Source: Paenarthrobacter sp. JL.01a (GTDB lineage Bacteria > Actinomycetota > Actinomycetes > Actinomycetales > Micrococcaceae). From it: DNA of 64,000 nucleotides. Below are positions 45,175 through 53,128 of the stretch, one piece after another. The position numbers and the translations under genes are program-made. The notes beneath the pieces were generated by a model. That model saw nothing but the letters and a program-made list of their open reading frames with translations, was not told where the DNA came from and did no database searches. The DNA lies in contig NZ_CP104877.1 in the NCBI RefSeq assembly GCF_025452095.1, positions 434,001 through 498,000 on the forward strand, in the 5' to 3' direction. Position 1 is the first letter of the stretch, and each line of letters opens with the position of its first letter.

Positions 45175-46737
45175 ATGGCTGCGCTGGCAGGAGTGGTGTC
45201 GGCAGGCGTCGTGCTCGCCGTCGCGGAGCTGATCGGCGCGTTCTTCACCGCCAGGGCAACGCCCTTTTTTGCGCTGGGATCGACGTTCATCGACTTCACG
45301 CCGCCGTGGCTGAAGGACTTTGCGATCGCGACGTTCGGTACCAACGACAAAGCTGCCCTGTTTGTCGGGATGGGCGTGACGATCGCCGTTCTTGCCTGCG
45401 TACTGGGCATCGTGGCCTACCGCAAATGGGCTTTGGGCGTGCTGGGGGTGCTCTTCATGGGGGCGGTGATTGTGGCCTGCGTCCTGACCCGTGCCGGCGT
45501 GGGACCCCTTAACGCCATCCCTTCCATTCTGGGAACCCTGGCCGGCTTGTTCGTACTGCGCCGCCTGATGGTTCCGTTGTGGGGGCTGAAGCCGTGGCCT
45601 GAGGCTCCCGCCGATCAAGCGGCCGACGCCGGCGACCACCTCGGGAGCGCCCGCGCCGGAACTGTTGGTACCAGCCGCCGTCGTTTTTTCGCTGCCGCCG
45701 GGATCACCGCCGTTGCTGCCGGAATCGCGGCAACCGGCGGGAGGCTGCTGAGTTCCGCGCGAAACAACGTGGCTCAGGCCAGGGATGCGCTCCGGCTGCC
45801 GTCACCTATGAAGGCCGCGCCGCCTGTGCCTGCAGGTGTTCAATCCCCGGTCCCGGGCGTCTTTCCCTGGCTGACGCCGAACAGCGAGTTCTACCGCATT
45901 GACACGGCCCTCAGCGTCCCCGAGATCAATGTCCAAGACTGGGAACTACGCGTGCACGGCATGGTTGAGCAGGAAGTCACCATGAACTTCCAGGATCTTC
46001 TCGACGCCGAGCTGATCGAGTCGCACGTGACCCTCACCTGCGTGTCCAACCCGGTGGGCGGAAAATTGGCGGGCAACGCCAAGTGGCTGGGCCTGCCCAT
46101 CCGGGAAGTCCTTGCCAGGGCCAAGCCGAAGGAGGGGGCCGACATGGTGCTCTCCAAGTCCATCGACGGCTTCAGTGCCTCCACCCCTCTGGAGGTCCTG
46201 CAGGATGACCGGGACGCCATGTTGGCCATCGGCATGAACGGCGAGCCACTTCCGGTGGAGCACGGCTACCCGGTGCGGATGGTGGTCCCGGGGCTTTATG
46301 GGTTCGTCTCAGCTACCAAGTGGGTGGTGGAGCTGGAAGTCACCCGGTTCGCGGACGCAAAGGCCTACTGGACTGAACGCGGCTGGTCCGAACGCGGCCC
46401 CATCAAGACCATGGCGCGTGTGGATGTGCCGAAATCCTTCGCGAAGTTCCCTCCGGGGAAGGTTGCCGTCGGTGGCACCGCTTGGGCGCAAACGCGGGGC
46501 ATCACCAAGGTGGAAGTCCAGATCGACGACGGCGAATGGATGGAAGCAACGCTCTCCGACGAAGCATCCACCATCACGTGGCGCCAGTGGTCATTTGAGT
46601 GGGACGCCACGCCCGGCATCCACTACGTCAAGGCCAGGGCCACTGATGGCACCGGCGAAGTCCAAACGGAAAAGCGGGCCGATCCGGTGCCGGATGGTGC
46701 CTCGGGCTGGCCGTCGGTGATGGTGACGGTGGAGTAA
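45175..46737 (+). CDS. Membrane-anchored sulfite-oxidase-fold molybdopterin oxidoreductase
   Basis: 520 residues from ATG 45175 (AAGAGG 10 bases upstream); ATG 45136 is an alternative. Four hydrophobic segments (about 2-23, 62-81, 86-104, 113-130) precede a Tat-like SRRRFFAAAGITAVAAGIAA (167-186). The catalytic domain (about 230-410) has the Mo-ligand Cys289 in TLTCVSNPVGGKLAGNAKWLGLPI and EHGYPVRMVVPGLYGFVSATKWVV. A C-terminal Mo-co dimerisation domain follows (EVQIDDGEWMEA). The domain outside the membrane probably oxidises or reduces a small compound; the substrate is unknown. moeA at the left end could serve its cofactor. Confidence 0.87.
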   Translation: MAALAGVVSAGVVLAVAELIGAFFTARATPFFALGSTFIDFTPPWLKDFAIATFGTNDKAALFVGMGVTIAVLACVLGIVAYRKWALGVLGVLFMGAVIVACVLTRAGVGPLNAIPSILGTLAGLFVLRRLMVPLWGLKPWPEAPADQAADAGDHLGSARAGTVGTSRRRFFAAAGITAVAAGIAATGGRLLSSARNNVAQARDALRLPSPMKAAPPVPAGVQSPVPGVFPWLTPNSEFYRIDTALSVPEINVQDWELRVHGMVEQEVTMNFQDLLDAELIESHVTLTCVSNPVGGKLAGNAKWLGLPIREVLARAKPKEGADMVLSKSIDGFSASTPLEVLQDDRDAMLAIGMNGEPLPVEHGYPVRMVVPGLYGFVSATKWVVELEVTRFADAKAYWTERGWSERGPIKTMARVDVPKSFAKFPPGKVAVGGTAWAQTRGITKVEVQIDDGEWMEATLSDEASTITWRQWSFEWDATPGIHYVKARATDGTGEVQTEKRADPVPDGASGWPSVMVTVE

Positions 46738-46748
46738 ATAGGCCGACG

Positions 46749-47354
46749 CTACTTGATGAGCAGGCCGACAACCAACGCCATGACCAAGGCCGCGAGGACA
46801 GCAGCCGTGAAGTACTTCATGGCCTTCATGGAACTCTTCTCTACGGAGGCCCCGGCCAAAGGCAGGGTTTCCTGCCACGCCTTGACTGCTTCCAGACCCC
46901 GGAAGTAGGCGTACTCCATGGCGATACCTCCGGCCGCTCCTGCAGCTGTTCCGATGCCGTCCACCGCGCTGAGCGCTGCACCTGAGGAACCCAGCCGCGT
47001 AGCTGTTCCGTCGTTGCCAGCGTTCCCTGACCGCCCTGCGGCAAGTTCATCCAACTGCTCTGGGGAGGGGCTGGGGGACAGTGATGCGCCGACGCCGACG
47101 ATGTCGTGCTGCCGGCCTTGGGCCTGAACCACCATTGTTCCCCAGCTGGTGAAGCGGACTGCGACCTGACTCACAGGCGCTGCGAAAACCAGCTCCAGCC
47201 CGACATCCTTCATGCTCAGTATTCCGGAGGGATCGAGAGCCAGGATTACCGGGACGGTCGCAGCTCCGTTGACCTTGCTTTTGCGCCAGTAAAGCAGCGA
47301 CTTGACGGGTTGAACCGGCGAATGTGCCAAGGGACTGTCCATGGTGTCCAGCAT
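46749..47354 (-). CDS. Hypothetical tail-anchored protein
   Basis: 201 residues, no family recognised. The N-terminal half (about 20-95) is beta-rich (VPVILALDPSGILSMKDVGLELVFAAPVSQVAVRFTSWGTMVVQAQGRQHDIVGVG), compatible with a small PH-like or sandwich domain. A Gly/Ala/Ser linker follows, then one membrane helix at the very C-terminus (YFTAAVLAALVMALVVGLLIK), giving a tail-anchored layout. An ATG four codons in (MDSPLAH) is an alternative start. It is convergent with the molybdoenzyme gene and shows no operon partner. Confidence 0.7.
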   Translation of the reverse strand: MLDTMDSPLAHSPVQPVKSLLYWRKSKVNGAATVPVILALDPSGILSMKDVGLELVFAAPVSQVAVRFTSWGTMVVQAQGRQHDIVGVGASLSPSPSPEQLDELAAGRSGNAGNDGTATRLGSSGAALSAVDGIGTAAGAAGGIAMEYAYFRGLEAVKAWQETLPLAGASVEKSSMKAMKYFTAAVLAALVMALVVGLLIK

Positions 47355-47412
47355 AGGCTCAGCCGGTGCCTGAGGGCCGGGGCTTCAGAAGGCAGTGGTG
47401 ATTAAGCTAGCC

Positions 47413-48009
47413 TCAGATCTCCGGTGTCTGGCCAAACGCAATCTGTTCCGTACGGGCGATACCCCTCTCGATGGCTGCCTTGTCGATGCCCAGCAGGGTG
47501 GTGAGCCACATGCCGTTTTGCACCACCACGACGTCGGCCGCCCGATCCTTGCACTCTTCGGGCGAGAGCCCAGGGACGGCATTCCCGATCAGCGCCGCGA
47601 GTCCCTGAAGGTACCGGTCAAAGGCTGCGGCATTGATTTCTGCGAATTCCTCATTTGCCTGAGCCAGGGCCCACAAATGGAGGCGAAGGGAGAGGTACGG
47701 GGTGGTCAGGAGGCCGGGGTCGGCGACGCGCCGCAGGGATTCCCGGAGTCGTTCGTCGGGACCCATGGAGGGGGACGGCTCCACCAGCAGGAGGTCATGC
47801 TCTTCGATTTGGTGCAGCACCGCGCGGATCAGGCTGGGTTTGTCTTCGTAGTAGTAGTTCACGAGCCCCAGTGCAACGCCGGCTTCACGGGCCACTGCAC
47901 GCATATTGATGCCCGAGATTCCGTGGCGGGACAGAAGTTCCAGGGCCGCTTCGAGAATGCGTGTTTGCCTGTCAGCCTGTTCGCCGGTTTTAGCGGTGCT
48001 TGTACCCAT
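47413..48009 (-). CDS. TetR family regulator
   Basis: 198 residues. The helix-turn-helix (about 12-60) is RQTRILEAALELLSRHGISGINMRAVAREAGVALGLVNYYYEDKPSLIRAVL, and the C-terminal domain (YLSLRLHLWALAQANEEFAEINAAAFDRYLQGLAALI) is of the BetI/TetR_C_6-like kind. A TTTGGC-N9-GCCAAA dyad overlaps its start, suggesting autoregulation. That sequence differs from the bet boxes, so BetI identity is not supported. The target is unknown. Confidence 0.9.
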   Translation of the reverse strand: MGTSTAKTGEQADRQTRILEAALELLSRHGISGINMRAVAREAGVALGLVNYYYEDKPSLIRAVLHQIEEHDLLLVEPSPSMGPDERLRESLRRVADPGLLTTPYLSLRLHLWALAQANEEFAEINAAAFDRYLQGLAALIGNAVPGLSPEECKDRAADVVVVQNGMWLTTLLGIDKAAIERGIARTEQIAFGQTPEI

Positions 48010-48029
48010 TTGGCCAGACTATTGCCAAA
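48009..48029. promoter_or_regulatory. Dyad at the TetR start
   Basis: TTTGGC (48009-48014) and GCCAAA (48024-48029) flank a 9-bp spacer. It overlaps the start codon region of the TetR gene and is a likely autoregulatory site. Confidence 0.6.
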
Positions 48030-48053
48030 CCAAGGCCAGCGCATCTTGACTGC

Positions 48054-48812
48054 CTAGAGGTTTCCTTCCGCGTAGATCCTTAGGGCGTCGCGCACAAAGG
48101 TGGCCCCTGATTCCCCGCCGTAATTCGCGGCGAAGCGCGGGTCCGCCACGTACATGTCGCCGAGTCCCGTGACGTAACCTTTGACGTCCCCGCCAGGTGC
48201 CGCCGTCGGCGTTCCCGGGATGCCGCGGAGCCACTCGACGTGACGTTTCGCGAGGTCCTGCGCCTCGGCGCTGTCAGGGGCGGCGCCGGATTCTGCGGCC
48301 GCGGTCCAGTCGGCGCCCAGCTTCTGGACGCGTTCCTTCCATTGCTGCTTTTCTTCGGCGCTCATGCCGCGCCACCAGGAGTCGCCGGCGGCGTAGGCGT
48401 CCTTGCCCCAGCGCTCCTCGACCTCGTCCTTGTACTGCGTATGGTCGAAGCCATCGAACATGTCCTGTGCCATGTACTTTCCATCCCCTTGCATTGTGTC
48501 GATTGTTTGCCGAACAGAGGCGATTTGCCGGGCCAGCCGGTCCTGTTCATGCGCAAGCCACTCCAAGTGGCTTTTCAGGGCTTTGACGGTGTCGGTCTCG
48601 CGGTGGAGCACCTCGCCAATGGCCGGGAGGCCGAGCCCCAGTTCGCGGAGCAGGAGGATGCGCTGGAGCTGAACCAAAGCCGGACCGTCATAGTAGCGAT
48701 AGCCGTTGTGGCCGGTCCGGCTCGGTTTGAGCAGCCCAATGTCGTCGTAGTGACGCAGTGTGCGGCTGGTGGTTCCCGCGATCCTTGCGATTTCCTGGAT
48801 TGACCAGTCCAT
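48054..48812 (-). CDS. MerR family regulator with TipAS domain
   Basis: 252 residues. The MerR winged helix (1-70) is DWSIQEIARIAGTTSRTLRHYDDIGLLKPSRTGHNGYRYYDGPALVQLQRILLLRELGLGLPAIGEVL. A dimerisation helix runs to about 110. The C-terminal domain (about 115-250) has FDGFDHTQYKDEVEERWGKDAYAAGDSWWRGMSAEEKQQW and YVADPRFAANYGGESGATFVRDALRIYA, the TipAS antibiotic-sensing fold. Such proteins activate multidrug-response genes. The upstream promoter has the 19-bp spacer expected for a MerR target. Confidence 0.94.
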   Translation of the reverse strand: MDWSIQEIARIAGTTSRTLRHYDDIGLLKPSRTGHNGYRYYDGPALVQLQRILLLRELGLGLPAIGEVLHRETDTVKALKSHLEWLAHEQDRLARQIASVRQTIDTMQGDGKYMAQDMFDGFDHTQYKDEVEERWGKDAYAAGDSWWRGMSAEEKQQWKERVQKLGADWTAAAESGAAPDSAEAQDLAKRHVEWLRGIPGTPTAAPGGDVKGYVTGLGDMYVADPRFAANYGGESGATFVRDALRIYAEGNL

Positions 48813-48841
48813 CCGTCCTCCGTCCCTTTGCTTGTTCTTCG

Positions 48842-48872
48842 ACAGTAAAGGTTGACGTTACGTCAAGGTCAA
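48842..48872 (-). promoter_or_regulatory. MerR-type promoter with 19-bp spacer
   Basis: On the minus strand a -35 TTGACC (48867-48872) and a -10 TACTGT (48842-48847) are separated by 19 bp. The spacer contains the dyad TTGACGTAACGTCAA (48852-48866). This is the classic geometry of a MerR-activated promoter, so the gene is probably autoregulated. Confidence 0.8.
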
Positions 48873-48889
48873 GGGAAAGGCGGGAGCCA

Positions 48890-49537
48890 TTAGTCGGCCA
48901 GGATCAGGTAGAGCGCGCGGCGTGTCTCGTCGAGCTTCTCGATGGCGGCCCGGCGTTGTTCGTCGGTTGCCGCGCCACGGAACTGGTGGATCACGCCCAT
49001 CAGCTTGCCGATGCTTTGGTGGAATTCCTGCATGTTTCCGTCAGCCTCGGTGTTCCAGGCGTTGGCGAGTTCCTCTTCATGCTCAGCCACGTAGGTGCGG
49101 CCGTCGTCGGTCAGTGTGAATTCCGTGCGACGTCCTTCTCCCACGGCTGTGATGAGTTCTTCGTCAACCAGCTGCTGCAGGGTGGGGTAAACGGATCCGG
49201 GGCTGGGCCGCCATGCGCCGGAGGTCTTCTCCGCGATGGTCTTGATCAGTCCATAGCCGTTTGATGGAGCTTCGGCGAGCAGCGAGAGGATCGCCGCGCG
49301 GACATCGCCGCGGTTGCGGCGCGGACCGCCGGGGCCGAAGCCGCGGGGACCGAATCCGCCAGGGCCAAAGCCGCCGGGGCCGAATCCCGGGCCGAAGCCT
49401 GGGCCGCGGCCCGGTCCGAATCCGCCGTGTCCGCCGGGACCACGCCGGCCTTTGCCTCGGTTGAAGCGGCCGTGAGCGTGGGGTCCTTCGCTGTGTTCCG
49501 GGAAGGGGTGTTCTTCGTGATTGTGGATGCCTTTCAT
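48890..49537 (-). CDS. PadR family regulator with Gly/Pro/Phe-rich N-terminus
   Basis: 215 residues. The first 75 are low complexity, His- and Gly-rich, with about six GFGPG-like repeats. The PadR winged helix (about 77-150) is DVRAAILSLLAEAPSNGYGLIKTIAEKTSGAWRPSPGSVYPTLQQLVDEELITAVGEGRRTEFTLTDDGRTYV. A C-terminal helical part is followed by ALYLILAD. PadR proteins repress stress or efflux genes. Upstream is an array of TATCG half-sites. No transporter is adjacent, so the target may lie elsewhere. Confidence 0.92.
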   Translation of the reverse strand: MKGIHNHEEHPFPEHSEGPHAHGRFNRGKGRRGPGGHGGFGPGRGPGFGPGFGPGGFGPGGFGPRGFGPGGPRRNRGDVRAAILSLLAEAPSNGYGLIKTIAEKTSGAWRPSPGSVYPTLQQLVDEELITAVGEGRRTEFTLTDDGRTYVAEHEEELANAWNTEADGNMQEFHQSIGKLMGVIHQFRGAATDEQRRAAIEKLDETRRALYLILAD

Positions 49538-49553
49538 AACAGCATCGTCCTTT

Positions 49554-49610
49554 CGATATTTTTCACCAATGGAGTATCGGCGATACTTAACGATATATCG
49601 GTGAATATCG
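49554..49610. promoter_or_regulatory. TATCG half-site array upstream of padR gene
   Basis: CGATATT (49554-49560), GTATCGGCGATAC (49574-49586, palindromic), CGATATATCG (49591-49600, palindromic) and AATATCG (49604-49610) are arranged symmetrically. CACC and GGTG lie just inside the outer pair. They are likely PadR autoregulatory sites. Confidence 0.65.
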
Positions 49611-49643
49611 AAGCGTCAAGGGGATGTGAGTGAGGGTTAAAGC

Positions 49644-49689
49644 ACGACGGCGGGTGCGGACTTATCGCTAAGTCCGCACCCGCCGTCGT
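49644..49689. terminator. Strong hairpin, terminator of nadE
   Basis: A 21-bp perfect stem, 49644-49664 with 49669-49689, has a TCGC tetraloop. It lies between the nadE stop and the padR promoter. On the minus strand GCTTTAACC follows; a short T-tract also flanks the other side, so it may act in both directions. Confidence 0.8.
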
Positions 49690-49716
49690 TAAAGGCGTTG
49701 CCCTAAGGAGTGGGCG

Positions 49717-50538
49717 CTACTTCCACCACGTATCGAAGATCGTGACCGGGACCGTGCGCTTGTGGCGGGTGCGCAGGAACTTCTGTTCGATGGTCTCGGC
49801 GACTCCTTCGGGTACCTCGCGGCCCTCAAGGTAGTCGTCGATCTGGTCGTAGGTGATGCCGAGTTCGTCTTCGTCGGTGCGGCCGGGCTTGTCGTCCAGG
49901 AGGTCGGCTGTCGGAACCTTCTTCCACAGGCGCTCGGGCGCGCCCAGCTTTGCCAGGACTTGCCGGTTTTGGCGCTTGTCGAGGCCGAACAGCGGGAGGA
50001 TGTCCGCACCGCCGTCGCCGTATTTCGTGAAGAAGCCGGTGACGGACTCGGCGCCGTGGTCGGTGCCGATCACCAGGTAGTTGTGTTCCCCGGCCAGGGC
50101 GTACTGCGCGATCATGCGGGCGCGGGCCTTGGTGTTGCCCTTGTGGAAGTCTGAAATTTCGGCGCCGGTGGTCTTGAGGAACTCGTCTTCGAAGCCGTCG
50201 ACGGCGCGGGAGATGTTGAAGGTCCATTCGGTCTTGGCCCGGATGAAGTCCAGGGCTGCCTGGGCGTCCTCTTCGTCGTGCTGGACGCCGTAGGGGAGGC
50301 GGACCGCCACGAAGTTGGCGTCCACGCCGTCGGCCTCCAGTTCCTCAACCGCCAACTGCGCCAGTCGGCCCGCGAGCGTGGAGTCAAGACCGCCCGAGAT
50401 GCCCAGCACGAAGCCTTTGGTCCCTGTCGCCTTCAAGTAATCCTTCAGGAAGGCCACCCGCTTGCGGATCTCCTCCGCAGGATCGATCCGGGGCTGGACG
50501 CCCATTTCCTCAATGATCTTGGCTTGGAGTTCGCGCAT
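49717..50538 (-). CDS. nadE: NH3-dependent NAD synthetase
   Basis: 273 residues from ATG 50538, aligned with the E. coli start ([35 protein letters not shown]); a GTG nine codons upstream is possible and neither has a clear ribosome site. The ATP pyrophosphatase loop is [18 protein letters not shown], followed by [34 protein letters not shown] and [27 protein letters not shown]. It adenylates and amidates nicotinate adenine dinucleotide to NAD using ammonia. There is no glutaminase domain. It is a single-gene unit. Confidence 0.96.
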   Translation of the reverse strand: MRELQAKIIEEMGVQPRIDPAEEIRKRVAFLKDYLKATGTKGFVLGISGGLDSTLAGRLAQLAVEELEADGVDANFVAVRLPYGVQHDEEDAQAALDFIRAKTEWTFNISRAVDGFEDEFLKTTGAEISDFHKGNTKARARMIAQYALAGEHNYLVIGTDHGAESVTGFFTKYGDGGADILPLFGLDKRQNRQVLAKLGAPERLWKKVPTADLLDDKPGRTDEDELGITYDQIDDYLEGREVPEGVAETIEQKFLRTRHKRTVPVTIFDTWWK

Positions 50539-50608
50539 GTGTTCAACAGTAGTCAGCCGCGTCACGAACGCTCAACCATATTGCGTGGTGATTCAGCTAT
50601 TCGGGACG

Positions 50609-51622
50609 TTATTCGGGTGCCGGGCCGGTTGAACCGCGCACTGTCAGGTGGGTGGGCATGACGGCGAGGCGGCGGCTGGACCCGGCGTTCAGCGGGTCCA
50701 GCTGTGCCAGCAGCATGGAAACCGCCACCCGTCCGGCCTGCTCGATCGGGGAGGCCATGGTGGTCAGGGGCGGGTTGCAGAAGTCGGCGCCGAAGATGTC
50801 GTCGCACCCCACGATGCTCATGTCCTCGGGGACGCGGATGCCGCGCTCGCGGAGTCGCTGCAGCATGCCGATCGCCAGGAGGTCGTTGAAAACGATGCAC
50901 GCCGTTGCCCCGGTTCGTGCTGCGGCGTCGGCGGCAGCTGCTCCGGATGTGGTCTTGGGCGTGAAGGGACCCACGCGGGAGGTCGTTAGTCCACGGTCGC
51001 GGCTTTCCTCCTCAAAGGTCTTCCAGCGTTTGGCGTTCGACCAGGAGGAAGCCGGCCCGCCGACGTAACAGATCCTGGAGTGGCCCAGCGACGTCAGGTG
51101 TTCCAGTGCCTGGACAACGGCGCCCGGGGTGTCGATGACCACGGTGGGAGCGTTGGCCGAGGAGCGGTTGATGGTGACGATTGCCTGCGACGATGCCGCC
51201 TCGAGAATCTGTGTGTCGGTGAGGCGGGAAGCGGCGAGGATGAAGCCGTCGGCCGTTCGTTGCATCTTCTGCAGGGCATCGGCCTCCATCTCGGCCGACT
51301 CTTCGGTGTCCACCAGCAACTGGGTATAGCCGGCTGCCTTCAGCTGGTTCTGGGTGCCCCTGATGATGTCGAAGTAGAACGGGTTGGTGACGTCGGGGAC
51401 CAGGAGCGCAATGGCATTGGTCCGGCCGGAGCTGAGGCTGCGGGCCTGCGAACTGGGGACGTAGTTGAGCTCGGCGGCCACTTTCTCGATGCGTTCACGG
51501 GTTGCCCTGTTCACGCGGTCCGGGTTGGAAAGGGCCCTGGAGACAGTGGATGTGGCCACTCCCGCCAAGGCGGCAACGTCCTTGATTGTGGGTGCGGATC
51601 CCCGCCCGTTTGTCTCAGCCAT
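50609..51622 (-). CDS. LacI family regulator of the sugar-acid operon
   Basis: 336 residues from MAETNG; an in-frame upstream ATG gives a less typical start. The helix-turn-helix is TIKDVAALAGVATSTVSRALSNPDRVNRATRERIEKVAAELNYVPSSQARSLSSGRTN (about 9-65), followed by a periplasmic-binding-like sensor (IALLVPDVTNPFYFDIIRGTQNQL, VGCDDIFGADFCNPPLTTMASPIEQAGRVAVSMLL). It is divergent from the ABC transporter/uxaC operon with a GGCAA/TTGCC operator between them. It probably represses the operon and is released by a sugar acid or its metabolite. Confidence 0.94.
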   Translation of the reverse strand: MAETNGRGSAPTIKDVAALAGVATSTVSRALSNPDRVNRATRERIEKVAAELNYVPSSQARSLSSGRTNAIALLVPDVTNPFYFDIIRGTQNQLKAAGYTQLLVDTEESAEMEADALQKMQRTADGFILAASRLTDTQILEAASSQAIVTINRSSANAPTVVIDTPGAVVQALEHLTSLGHSRICYVGGPASSWSNAKRWKTFEEESRDRGLTTSRVGPFTPKTTSGAAAADAAARTGATACIVFNDLLAIGMLQRLRERGIRVPEDMSIVGCDDIFGADFCNPPLTTMASPIEQAGRVAVSMLLAQLDPLNAGSSRRLAVMPTHLTVRGSTGPAPE

Positions 51623-51653
51623 AAAAAGATTGCACCATCTCATGGCAACTTTT

Positions 51654-51667
51654 GGCAACCGCTTGCC
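51654..51667. promoter_or_regulatory. LacI-type operator
   Basis: GGCAACCGCTTGCC is a 14-bp dyad centred on CG, the usual LacI-family form. Further GGCAAC/GTTGCC half-sites occur at about 51643, 51673 and 51695, so several dimers may bind across the divergent promoter. Confidence 0.7.
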
Positions 51668-51751
51668 GCACAGTTGCCGGACTCGTAGACTCGTTGCCGA
51701 AAGCCCCTGTGACGTAGACCACTACCGGGCTGGGTATCCAAGGAGGAAACA

Positions 51752-53116
51752 ATGAGGTTTGCACCATCTGCCAAGCTTGCCGCCGTCGCTTTGACTGCTG
51801 CACTGGCATTGACGGCCTGTGGGGGGAGCGGCAACAGCGGCACATCAGCCAGCTCCGGGGGTGCCGTCGATGGAACAGGCAAGACACTGAATGTACTGAC
51901 CGGCGTCAACAACCAGTACCCGGAAGAGCAGAAGAAGTGGCAGAGCGACATTGCCGCCAAGTTCAAGGCAAAGACCGGGGCGGAAGTGAAGTTCGAGACC
52001 TTCGCCTCAGCCAACGATGAACTGACCCGCATCCAGACTTCCGTTGTTTCCGGCCAGGGCCCGGACGTCTACAGCCTGGGCACTACGTTCACGCCCACCG
52101 CCTACGCCACCAAGGCCTTCGTGACCCTTTCCGACGACGATTGGAAGAAAATCGGCGGGAAGGACCGGTTCAACCCGGCCGCGCTGGGAATCTCCGGCCC
52201 CGACGCCGAGCACCAGGCGGGCATCCCGTTCGTAAGCCGCCCGTTCGTCATGGCCTACAACAAGGACATCCTGGCTGCCGCGGGCATCGACAAGCCCGCC
52301 ACCACCTGGGATGAGCTCGCCGAGCAGGCCAAGAAGATGACCAACGCCGGCACGGGTACCTACGGCCTTGCCACGGGCTACAAGGACAACTTCGATCCCT
52401 GGAAGTTCATTTGGGCCATGTCCGTGCAGGCAGGCAACCCGCTGGTTGACGGCAACAAGCTGAAGCTGGACGATCCCACGGTCAAGAAGGCCTACGACAC
52501 CTACTTCGGCTGGCTCACCAAGGACAAGGTGGTGGACCCTGCAGCGATCGGCTGGAGCAACAGCAACGCAGTGGCAGCCTTCGCTTCCGGCAAGGCCGGA
52601 TACCTGATGATGACCACGTCAAGCTCCATTCCCACCCTGGACAAGTCAGCCATTGCCGGCAAGTACGAGTACGCCCTCATGCCCACCACGGCTCCGGGTG
52701 AATCTTCCCCCAAGGGCGACGGCGACAAGGCCGCCAGCATCCTCTCCGGCGACAACGTCGTGGTCGCGGACTACTCCCAGCAGAAGGATCTGGCCTTCGC
52801 CTACATCGAGCTGATCACGTCCAAGGACGAGCAGCTGAACTACCAGAAGATCTTCGGTGAGCTTCCGGCAAACGCCGAGGCGCTCGCCTCCCTGACAGAT
52901 CCGAAGCTGAAGCCGATCGCCGATGCTGCCGGCAAGTCGAAGGCAACTCCGTTCACCGGCGCCTGGGGCGACATCCAGCTGGGCCTGTTGAACGTGACCG
53001 TCCAGTCCATCCCGGACCTGGCCAAGGGATCGGTTGACGAGAGCGCCCTGGAATCACGGCTGAAGGACGCCCAGTCCAAGGGCCAGGCTTCCCTCGACCG
53101 GGCTGCGAAGTCCTAG
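51752..53116 (+). CDS. ABC transporter sugar-binding lipoprotein
   Basis: 454 residues with a strong AAGGAGGAAACA site. The signal peptide and lipobox are KLAAVALTAALALTACGG (Cys24 is the lipidated residue), followed by a Gly/Ser linker. The mature part is a family-1 extracellular solute-binding protein (WQSDIAAKFKAKTGAEVKFETFAS, RIQTSVVSGQGPDVYSLGTTFTP, AGIPFVSRPFVMAYNKDILAAAGIDKPATTWDELAEQAKKM). It captures a sugar or uronoside outside the membrane. It is the first gene of a ten-gene operon; the ATPase is absent and probably shared (MsiK-like) from elsewhere. Confidence 0.95.
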   Translation: MRFAPSAKLAAVALTAALALTACGGSGNSGTSASSGGAVDGTGKTLNVLTGVNNQYPEEQKKWQSDIAAKFKAKTGAEVKFETFASANDELTRIQTSVVSGQGPDVYSLGTTFTPTAYATKAFVTLSDDDWKKIGGKDRFNPAALGISGPDAEHQAGIPFVSRPFVMAYNKDILAAAGIDKPATTWDELAEQAKKMTNAGTGTYGLATGYKDNFDPWKFIWAMSVQAGNPLVDGNKLKLDDPTVKKAYDTYFGWLTKDKVVDPAAIGWSNSNAVAAFASGKAGYLMMTTSSSIPTLDKSAIAGKYEYALMPTTAPGESSPKGDGDKAASILSGDNVVVADYSQQKDLAFAYIELITSKDEQLNYQKIFGELPANAEALASLTDPKLKPIADAAGKSKATPFTGAWGDIQLGLLNVTVQSIPDLAKGSVDESALESRLKDAQSKGQASLDRAAKS

Positions 53117-53128
53117 GCAGGGTCTCCC

